Source of the DNA: JBMOLC01 sp049324215
GTDB lineage: Bacteria; Patescibacteriota; Microgenomatia; UBA8517
Assembly (NCBI GenBank): GCA_049324215.1
Contig: JBMOLC010000019.1
Location: 1 to 13,993 of the forward strand
DNA: 13,993 nt
Reading direction: 5' to 3'
Shown here: positions 6,631 through 12,180 of the stretch, one piece after another
How the letters are laid out: every line of letters starts with the position of its first letter
How positions within the stretch are numbered: position 1 is the stretch's first letter
Notes under the pieces: model-generated
The model's database searches: none
What the model was told of the DNA's origin: nothing
Seen by the model: only the letters and a program-made list of their open reading frames with translations
Position numbers and translations under genes: made by a program

Positions 6631-7539
6631 AGCTGAAACTTTGAACTCAATAACGTCTTTGTCGCAAACAACATAATCTCTCCCTTCCAACCGAATTTTT
6701 CCTTTCTCTTTCGCATCCTTCCAACCGCCGCTTTCTAAAAGTTCATCAACGTTTATGACTTCTGCCTTGATAAAATTCTTGGCAAAGTCGGAATGAACTT
6801 CGCCTGCTGCCTCTATCGCGCTAGCTCCCCTTTTGATACTCCAGGCGTGGACCTCCTTACCCCCCTTGATGGTGTAAAAAGTAATTAGGTCCAGAAGTTC
6901 GTATGCCTTTCTAATCAGTCTTTCAATCCCCATTTCGGTCTCCCCATAGGCCGCAAGAATTTCTTTTTTTTCTGCTAACGACAAATCGATTGCCTCCTCT
7001 TCAAGTTTGGTGGGGATTGCGACGATCGGAGCCTCCCCCACGGCGGACTTAACTTGACCGACTAATTCGTCTACCCTCCCCAATTGGTTTTCTCCCAAAT
7101 TTAAAACAAAAAGCGTAGGTTTTTTAATCCCGCCCAGTTCGAGTTCTAGATTCACAACTGCGATATCTTCTTTGGGGTCGACTAGACCATGAACATGGGG
7201 AATATTCGCATCCTCAAAGACCCTGACAACGTGGGCAATGGCGTTAACTTCTCTGATGTGCCCAAGAAATTGGTTCCCTAGTCCCTCTCCTTGGTGCGCC
7301 CCTTTGACCAGCCCGGCAATGTCGATAAAAGTCACGCTTGCAGGGACAGTCTTTTCGGGTTTAACTAGCTCCGAAAGTTTGCTAAGTTTTTCATCCGGAA
7401 GGGAAACCACGGCCTCGTGGGGGTTAATTGTCGTAAAAGGTCGAGGAGCAGTTTCGGCCAGCCTTCTTTGGACCAAAGCGTTAAATAAAGTCGATTTCCC
7501 CGCATTAGGAAGCCCGACTATCCCAACAGAAAGACTCAT
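6628..7539 (-). CDS. ychF: YchF/OLA1-type ATPase lacking the helical (coiled-coil) domain
   Basis: This is a ribosome-associated Obg-family P-loop protein that prefers ATP. The N-terminal G domain has the P-loop GLPNAGKST (9-17), switch region DIAGLVKGAHQGEGLGNQFL (73-92) and, in place of NKxD, NLGE (147-150), the NxxE form linked to ATP preference. The TGS domain occupies about 218-302, ending EGRDYVVCDKDVIEF. In ordinary YchF (about 363 aa) some 60-65 residues of helical coiled-coil lie between the LELxLAD strand region and KPTxxxxN. Here LELELGG runs directly into IKKPTLFVLN, giving 303 aa. The reading frame is clean across this joint, so it is a precise domain loss. The gene diverges from the C39-like gene and has its own TATAAT eight bases before the ATG. 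Confidence 0.93.
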   Translation of the reverse strand: MSLSVGIVGLPNAGKSTLFNALVQRRLAETAPRPFTTINPHEAVVSLPDEKLSKLSELVKPEKTVPASVTFIDIAGLVKGAHQGEGLGNQFLGHIREVNAIAHVVRVFEDANIPHVHGLVDPKEDIAVVNLELELGGIKKPTLFVLNLGENQLGRVDELVGQVKSAVGEAPIVAIPTKLEEEAIDLSLAEKKEILAAYGETEMGIERLIRKAYELLDLITFYTIKGGKEVHAWSIKRGASAIEAAGEVHSDFAKNFIKAEVINVDELLESGGWKDAKEKGKIRLEGRDYVVCDKDVIEFKVSA

Positions 7540-7547
7540 GCTTAAAT

Positions 7548-7553
7548 ATTATA
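7548..7553 (-). promoter_or_regulatory. -10 box of ychF (predicted leaderless)
   Basis: A perfect TATAAT on the minus strand ends eight bases before the ychF ATG (7537-7539). No Shine-Dalgarno lies between. It shares a 38-bp divergent region with the opposite-facing box at 7564-7569, so the two promoters overlap and could compete for polymerase. Confidence 0.55.
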
Positions 7554-7563
7554 CCCACTAAAG

Positions 7564-7569
7564 TATAAT
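7564..7569 (+). promoter_or_regulatory. -10 box of the C39-like peptidase gene (predicted leaderless)
   Basis: A perfect TATAAT ends eight bases before the ATG at 7578, with no Shine-Dalgarno in the gap. A usual -10 to start-site distance places transcription at about 7576-7578, so the mRNA would begin at or next to the start codon. Only a weak -35-like sequence lies near 7542-7547. Confidence 0.55.
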
Positions 7570-7577
7570 AAGTTCTA

Positions 7578-8258
7578 ATGTCGTTCAGAGAACTGGCTAA
7601 AATTCTTAGCGCTTTTGAGCGGAGAGGGAATATTCCGCAAAGGTTCGTTATCGAAGGAGTCCCATATTTCTCTCAATGGGAATCCCCGACTTTGGCGAGG
7701 AAAATAATAAGGGATGAAATTTCGGCTCGAGAAGACCCTCTGTGGAAAAGGTCGGGTGCAAGATCCCCCCAAGAGTACAAACTTTGGTCAAGTAATATGT
7801 GCGGTATGGCCTGTTTAAAGATGATAATAAAACACAAGTTTGGCAAAGATGTACCTACTATTACACTTGGAAAAATGTGCATGGAATTCGGTGGCTATGA
7901 GGAAAAGACAGAAACAATTGATGGATTGTACTACTCTCCCTTTTTAAGATTTATCAGTCATGAGTTTGGATTGAGAGGAAAGGTTGCAGGTATCCTAACA
8001 TTAAATCGGATCATGAAAGAGTTGGCGCAAGGTAATTATGTTATTGCATCAGTAAGTTACAAAATAAGAAATCCTGAATCTAAGCCTGCCACTGTGGGCG
8101 GACACCTTGTTTTGGTCCTAGGTTACGACATAGAGAAAAAGGTCCTTTTTTTCCACAACCCATCTGGCGACACGAAAGAAAGCCAGGAATATGCACAAGT
8201 TTCTTTTCTACAATTTGAGAGGTTCTTTGCGGGAAGAGGGATTGTAATCAAAAAATGA
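7578..8258 (+). CDS. C39-like (papain-fold) cysteine peptidase, apparently cytosolic
   Basis: This 226-aa protein has the layout of the Peptidase_C39_2 group. VPYFSQW (28-34) supplies the likely oxyanion Gln33, MCGMACLKM places the nucleophile Cys75 at the start of a helix, GGHLVLVLGYD gives His176, and FFHNPSGD gives Asn194 as third catalytic residue. C39 domains cleave leader or precursor peptides in bacteriocin exporters, and relatives cut other peptides. No signal peptide, membrane segment or ABC transporter part is present, so it should act in the cytosol; that is inference. The gene lies between ychF and two ATP-grasp ligases and ends exactly where the Ddl stop begins on the other strand (TGA 8256-8258, CTA 8259-8261). 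It is AT-rich compared with ychF (23 of 60 G+C in bases 7861-7920). The substrate is unknown. Confidence 0.72.
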   Translation: MSFRELAKILSAFERRGNIPQRFVIEGVPYFSQWESPTLARKIIRDEISAREDPLWKRSGARSPQEYKLWSSNMCGMACLKMIIKHKFGKDVPTITLGKMCMEFGGYEEKTETIDGLYYSPFLRFISHEFGLRGKVAGILTLNRIMKELAQGNYVIASVSYKIRNPESKPATVGGHLVLVLGYDIEKKVLFFHNPSGDTKESQEYAQVSFLQFERFFAGRGIVIKK

Positions 8259-9227
8259 CTACGGCAAATATTCTGGCCTAATAAAAGCGGTCTTCAACAT
8301 TTCCATAACTAACTGATCATAATCTATACCGGCTGCATTTGCTGATGTTGCCATGTTGCTATGCAACGACATTCCAGGGAGGGTGTTTATTTCCAGGACA
8401 TAAGCCGTATTCGTCTTGCTATCTAACATAAAATCTACCCGACAGAATCCATAACAACCAGTAAGATAGAAAACTCGCTTTGCTAATTCTTTCACCTTCT
8501 TGGTAATTGTGGGGCCCAATGGAGCAGGACACCTGTATTCATGTAGCTTTGGATTGTGCTTGGCCTCGTAATCATAAAATTCCTTTTTTGAAATAGTCTC
8601 AAGTATTGGAAGAACACTAATCCTCCCTTTTTGTTGTAATACCCCGACAGTGAGTGAGCGTCCCTTTATATATTCCTCAGCAAGAAATTTATCATAACCC
8701 TGTTTTTTGAAAGTATTAAAATTATCAATAAATTTTGCTTTTGTATGGATAACATTTGAACCTAAGCTCCCTCCTTCAGAAATAGGCTTTAGAAATAAAG
8801 GAACACCCAGTTTCCTCATAATTCTCACGAATACACGATCGGTAGACACATCTGGTAAAACTTCGAAACGAGGAGTCGGAATACCAACTAAGCTTAGGAA
8901 GGTTTTAAAATAATATTTATCCATTCCTAGGGCTGAAGCTAAGACGCCAGAACCTACATATGGTTTTCCTATAGTCTCTAAATATCCCTGTATTTTTCCG
9001 TCCTCACCATACCGACCGTGCAACATAAGAAATACAATGTCGGACTCATTTAATTTTCTTATAAAATCCTTCTCGAGGGGATCCACCAGATACGAATTTC
9101 TAAACCCCTGTTTTATCAGAGACTTGTAAACGGCTTTCCCTGAAATTAATGATCCCGGTCTTTCTTTCGATCTCCCACCATAAACTACTGCAATTTTTAG
9201 TTTTATTGAAATTGAATCGTCTTTCAT
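8259..9227 (-). CDS. ddl: D-alanine--D-alanine ligase (ATP-grasp)
   Basis: It is predicted to join two D-Ala with ATP for peptidoglycan precursors. The motifs of DdlB are present in order: YGGRSKER (17-23; Glu22 matches the amino-group binding Glu15), HGRYGEDG (70-77), GSGVLASALGMDK (92-104), KPISEGGSLG (147-156), FYDYEAK (217-223, Tyr218 matches Tyr216), GFCRVDFMLD (260-269, Arg263) and LEINTLPGMSLHS (278-290, metal-binding Asn281). The usual EGSS omega-loop reads EGGS, so the position of Ser150 is Gly. The ATG at 9225-9227 is chosen because Ddl proteins start close to the KIAVxxGG strand and it follows the preceding stop by 13 bases. A TTG at 9263 would add 12 residues and overlap the upstream gene by 23 bases. 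It forms a two-gene unit with the divergent ligase upstream. AT-rich. Confidence 0.88.
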   Translation of the reverse strand: MKDDSISIKLKIAVVYGGRSKERPGSLISGKAVYKSLIKQGFRNSYLVDPLEKDFIRKLNESDIVFLMLHGRYGEDGKIQGYLETIGKPYVGSGVLASALGMDKYYFKTFLSLVGIPTPRFEVLPDVSTDRVFVRIMRKLGVPLFLKPISEGGSLGSNVIHTKAKFIDNFNTFKKQGYDKFLAEEYIKGRSLTVGVLQQKGRISVLPILETISKKEFYDYEAKHNPKLHEYRCPAPLGPTITKKVKELAKRVFYLTGCYGFCRVDFMLDSKTNTAYVLEINTLPGMSLHSNMATSANAAGIDYDQLVMEMLKTAFIRPEYLP

Positions 9228-9240
9228 ACTTTCGCTACTT

Positions 9241-10233
9241 TTAATCAAGCACGCTATGGACAATATGATTTATTATGTCCTTATAATTAAGTCCTTTGAA
9301 CTCGGCCGCTTTTGTAAAGTGCCCACTTTCAGACAATATTGGAAGAGAATTAATTTCTAGAATATAGACGTTTTTAGCTCGGTCTATTATCGCGTCTACT
9401 CTTGAATAGCCTTTACATCCGATTATTTTGTGTGCTATAGTCGCGCTTCTTAAGACCTTCTTAGAAAGTGCTTTGTTTATCCTAGCGGGGACATGATACG
9501 CCACAACGCGTTTTATTTCTTTTTGAGGACTAAATTGTAATATCGATTTTACATCGTAGGAAAGAACTTTGACGTTTTTTGCCTTCTCCATTTCGATGCT
9601 CGCCAATGGAGTGGCCTTGCCTTTTATCTCCAAAATCGGAACGGTTACCTCAATTCCCCTAATGTACTGCTCAACGATTAAATTCTGATGTCTTTTTAAT
9701 AATTTCTTAGCAATTTTTAGTAATTCCCTTGGTGTATCAACAAAATATACACCCATTCCAGCACCCTCGTCTCTAGGCTTTATTACATAAGGAGGTTCCA
9801 TATTGTGTTTGGCTAAACGTTCTTTAAGTCTGAGGAGATTTTTTCTGTTTATTTCCAGGTGATATGGAGTTAATAAACCTCCCATCTCAAAATACTTTTT
9901 AGATAAGACTTTATTTTTGGTAATGGAAGCGGCCTTTGATCCAGAACCTGTGTACGGTATCTTCAATTTTTCTAATAGATCTCGTAAACCGTATCTTACT
10001 TTTCTCTCTCCAATATATGTCGAGTCTATGATGAAAGCCATATCAAGCCTTGCATATTTAACTACTTTCTCGAATCTCTCGTCAAAGGTAATTATTTCAA
10101 CGTGGTAGCCTAAATCTTCGAGGGTTTTAGATACCTCGTGGGTAGTGTAAATCGCATCGTTTAACTCTTCGGGTGTTCCACCCACAATAACCCCAACCCT
10201 TAATTTCCCATACCTGCCAGGCCCTATAGTCAT
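9241..10233 (-). CDS. Divergent Ddl-like ATP-grasp ligase, substrate unknown
   Basis: This 330-aa protein is of the D-Ala-D-Ala ligase superfamily, but the substrate-side motifs are altered. Kept: GVIVGGTPEE near the N-terminus (14-23), YTGSGSKAASITKNK (94-108), the ATP-grasp KPRDEGAGMGV (152-162), the VEQYIRGIEVTVPIL strand (187-201), GYSRVDAIID (275-284, Arg278) and LEINSLP (292-298, metal-binding Asn295). Changed: the HGxxGEDG block is replaced by IIDSTYIGERKVRYG, the YDYEAKY block by a LSYDVKSILQF region, and the GMTxHS end by ILSESGH. So ATP and metal binding look intact, while the pocket that holds the two D-Ala residues does not. It could make a different dipeptide or amide bond; function is not assigned. 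It is the first gene of the pair with ddl, with its own extended -10 element seven bases before the ATG. AT-rich (18 of 60 G+C in bases 9841-9900). Confidence 0.8.
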   Translation of the reverse strand: MTIGPGRYGKLRVGVIVGGTPEELNDAIYTTHEVSKTLEDLGYHVEIITFDERFEKVVKYARLDMAFIIDSTYIGERKVRYGLRDLLEKLKIPYTGSGSKAASITKNKVLSKKYFEMGGLLTPYHLEINRKNLLRLKERLAKHNMEPPYVIKPRDEGAGMGVYFVDTPRELLKIAKKLLKRHQNLIVEQYIRGIEVTVPILEIKGKATPLASIEMEKAKNVKVLSYDVKSILQFSPQKEIKRVVAYHVPARINKALSKKVLRSATIAHKIIGCKGYSRVDAIIDRAKNVYILEINSLPILSESGHFTKAAEFKGLNYKDIINHIVHSVLD

Positions 10234-10240
10234 ATGCGTT

Positions 10241-10268
10241 ATTCTATCACTAGATTTAGTATTTACAA
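10241..10268 (-). promoter_or_regulatory. Promoter of the two-ligase operon (extended -10, leaderless)
   Basis: The minus strand carries TGATAGAAT (10249 to 10241), an extended -10 with one mismatch to TATAAT. TTGTAA (10268 to 10263) lies 16 bases upstream as a -35-like element. The -10 hexamer ends seven bases before the ATG at 10231-10233, and no Shine-Dalgarno lies between. Confidence 0.5.
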
Positions 10269-10367
10269 CAATAATCGGCCTATACTTACTTCGGGTTTTT
10301 ATCTACAAGAAGAAATCAAATTGTGGGGCGGTGAAAAGCAAATCCCAACCGATAGCGACATAGCTAA

Positions 10368-10886
10368 TTATATCTCTATCCCGGCACCTCTCGCTTCGTG
10401 AATAAACCCAAAATATTCGTCGATCGTTTTCTTCCATTCCGCACTACCGTCAACAAGTTGTTTTACGGACGAACGCGTTTCATCTTCCCAAACCTTTCTT
10501 GCCTCCTTCGTCGCATGTTCCGAGGTCCAGGCTCGATCTCTAAGTTTGGCGACAGCTTTTGTCAATAAGGTTTTTATTTGTTCCGGTGTTTGAGGTTGCT
10601 CTAATTCCCATCCAATTCTTCGAATCAACTCTGTCCTACTTTTATCTGCCTCGTTCGGGCGATTGACTTTCCTATCAAATTTAATCATCGCTGCATTAAA
10701 AAAATTTTCATCATCCCCTATTATGCGAAAAAGGATATGTCCCAACAAAACGCGCTCTTGGTCATGGTTGGGAAACTTGGCCGCGTGTTCTTTTATGTGC
10801 GCTGAAAGAAGGGTTGGAATACCCACGGCAAAATCTGAAAGGAGGCTGGTAGCATTTAACTCCTCTATGGGAGGATTTTCGCTCAT
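10368..10886 (-). CDS. Hypothetical helical protein
   Basis: No family is recognised in this 172-aa protein. It is predicted mostly alpha-helical and soluble: no signal peptide, no membrane segment, no cysteines, and many charged residues (for example KFDRKVNRPNEADKSRTEL and KEARKVWEDETR). The start ATG (10884-10886) is supported by GGAGA seven bases upstream and lies one base after the HAD gene stop, so it is the last gene of the cysS operon. The sampled G+C (22 and 26 of 60 in two lines) is lower than that of cysS and closer to the neighbouring ligase genes, so it may belong to the same AT-rich segment. The 134-base gap behind it (10234-10367) shows no convincing terminator hairpin. Confidence 0.75.
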   Translation of the reverse strand: MSENPPIEELNATSLLSDFAVGIPTLLSAHIKEHAAKFPNHDQERVLLGHILFRIIGDDENFFNAAMIKFDRKVNRPNEADKSRTELIRRIGWELEQPQTPEQIKTLLTKAVAKLRDRAWTSEHATKEARKVWEDETRSSVKQLVDGSAEWKKTIDEYFGFIHEARGAGIEI

Positions 10887-10887
10887 C

Positions 10888-11538
10888 TTATATTCTCCAA
10901 AGGGCGGTCGGCGTTAACTGATTATAGCTTCTAATAACCAAATCTGCTCCTTCTAAATCCTTGGCGTGGGAATTGTCCCTGGCTATGGCTATAACTTTCA
11001 TTCCGGACTCCCGTGCCGCTTTTATACCCGAGGTAGAATCCTCAATCACCAGACACTCTTCGGGTCTAACGTCCAATTTATCGACGGCGGCCAAGAAAAG
11101 ATCTGGTGCTGGTTTTTTATTACTAACCTCTTCCCCCGTTGTCAGGCTATCAAAAAGACCTTCTATTGGTAGTTCTTCGAATACTTTCTCGAGAATAAAC
11201 CAAACATTTGAGGTAGCCAGGGCCGTTTTGATTCCACTTTCTCTAAGCCCTTTGATAAATTTTTCCACTCCTTTTTTCATTCTTACTCTAGGAAGAAGTT
11301 CTAGGTATTCTCTCTGTGTTTCGCTGGCAAGTTCGTTATAACTCTTTTTGGTTTTAAGGTGGTATTTTTTAATCAAACCCGGCCAATTTTCTTTTACCCC
11401 TATCCCGCCCACGTGGGGATAGTTGGTGTCAACCCTCGCGCCCAAACTTTCCAGAACTTTTTTAAAAGCCAGCCCATACTCATCCTCATTATCCAGAACC
11501 GTTCCGTCCAAATCAAAAATAACCGCCGAAATTTTCAT
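10888..11538 (-). CDS. HAD-superfamily phosphatase/phosphomutase-like hydrolase
   Basis: This is a 216-aa haloacid dehalogenase family enzyme of the beta-phosphoglucomutase/phosphoglycolate phosphatase type. Motif I is FDLDGTVLD, with nucleophile Asp9 and acid/base Asp11. A helical cap follows (about residues 17-90). Motif II is ATSN in the strand after GIKTAL, motif III is the Lys in NKKPAPD, and motif IV is VIEDSTSGIKAA. It would remove or move a phosphate on a small sugar-like or other metabolite; the substrate cannot be told. It starts directly after the TAG of the upstream membrane protein (TAGATG) and ends one base before the next start, so it is in an operon read from cysS. Confidence 0.9.
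   Translation of the reverse strand: MKISAVIFDLDGTVLDNEDEYGLAFKKVLESLGARVDTNYPHVGGIGVKENWPGLIKKYHLKTKKSYNELASETQREYLELLPRVRMKKGVEKFIKGLRESGIKTALATSNVWFILEKVFEELPIEGLFDSLTTGEEVSNKKPAPDLFLAAVDKLDVRPEECLVIEDSTSGIKAARESGMKVIAIARDNSHAKDLEGADLVIRSYNQLTPTALWRI
10894..10898 (-). promoter_or_regulatory. Shine-Dalgarno of the 172-aa hypothetical gene
   Basis: GGAGA on the minus strand lies seven bases before the ATG at 10886. This ordinary spacing supports that start and contrasts with the leaderless genes elsewhere in the window. Confidence 0.6.
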
Positions 11539-12180
11539 CTAGTCAAAAACTTTAATTCTTCCTCCAGTATAAGTTATTTCGAAGGAATTGAGAGATTTGA
11601 GCTGAACTTTGTAGGTATTTCTACCCGACCAAAGATTTAAGTTTCCGGAGGCAACCCTGACAAAAGAAGAATTGTTGGTGGTTGAAATTTCACTCCCCAA
11701 AACCGGTATTCCGTGGGTGGCGTCGTACAGTCTGGCGTAGGCTGTGCCGTTGGCGTGGGCAACCTTTAAGGAGGCTTCCCAAGAAACTCGGGCGTTCTCG
11801 CCATAGTCCTGCCTTAAATCAAAAGCCACTTCGACTCCGGCAGCATCAACCCAAGCCGTGCTGGTGGTCGTAACTGTTCCGTCCAAAGGAACGTATGAAG
11901 TTTTGAGAGAGGTGCTTTGGGTTTTGATTATTGTTTTAGGGACCGCCGCGATGGTGGCAATAGCATCGGCTACCACCCTTTTTATTTCTTTCTTGCACTC
12001 GCTCCCGCAATCGCCAAAAAGAATCTTGCCGGAAGAAACTTCAACCCCTTGGCTAGCCAACTGGGCATTAATCCGACCGATCTGTCTTTGCAGCAGAAGC
12101 ACGGAGGAAATAAGAATCAATATCGCCATGATAAATAGTAGGTGAATTAAGGAATCCGCGTCTTTTCTGATTTTAATCAT
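11539..12180 (-). CDS. Membrane-anchored extracytoplasmic beta-rich protein, unknown function
   Basis: A short charged N-terminus (MIKIRKDADS) precedes one hydrophobic segment (about residues 11-31), then a polar helical stretch (QRQIGRINAQLASQG) and a Cys pair (DCGSEC, about 57-62). The rest, about residues 88-213, is rich in Thr, Ser, Val, Tyr and Trp in alternating pattern, suggesting a beta-sandwich outside the cell. It includes TAWVDAAGVEVAFDL, YARLYDATHGIPV and KVQLKSLNSF. The N-terminus is reminiscent of pilin-like or signal-anchor proteins, but no prepilin cleavage motif is clear. From memory, similar domains occur in Microgenomates surface proteins; I cannot verify this. The start overlaps the cysS end by eight bases, so the gene is in the cysS operon. 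Confidence 0.75.
   Translation of the reverse strand: MIKIRKDADSLIHLLFIMAILILISSVLLLQRQIGRINAQLASQGVEVSSGKILFGDCGSECKKEIKRVVADAIATIAAVPKTIIKTQSTSLKTSYVPLDGTVTTTSTAWVDAAGVEVAFDLRQDYGENARVSWEASLKVAHANGTAYARLYDATHGIPVLGSEISTTNNSSFVRVASGNLNLWSGRNTYKVQLKSLNSFEITYTGGRIKVFD

Noticed and set aside
7578..8258. Peptidase domain of a bacteriocin ABC exporter
   Set aside because: There are no membrane segments, no ABC domain and no transporter gene adjacent.
10351..10380. Possible terminator after the 172-aa gene (GATAG...CTATC)
   Set aside because: Only five pairs around a loop of about 20 bases and no T-run.
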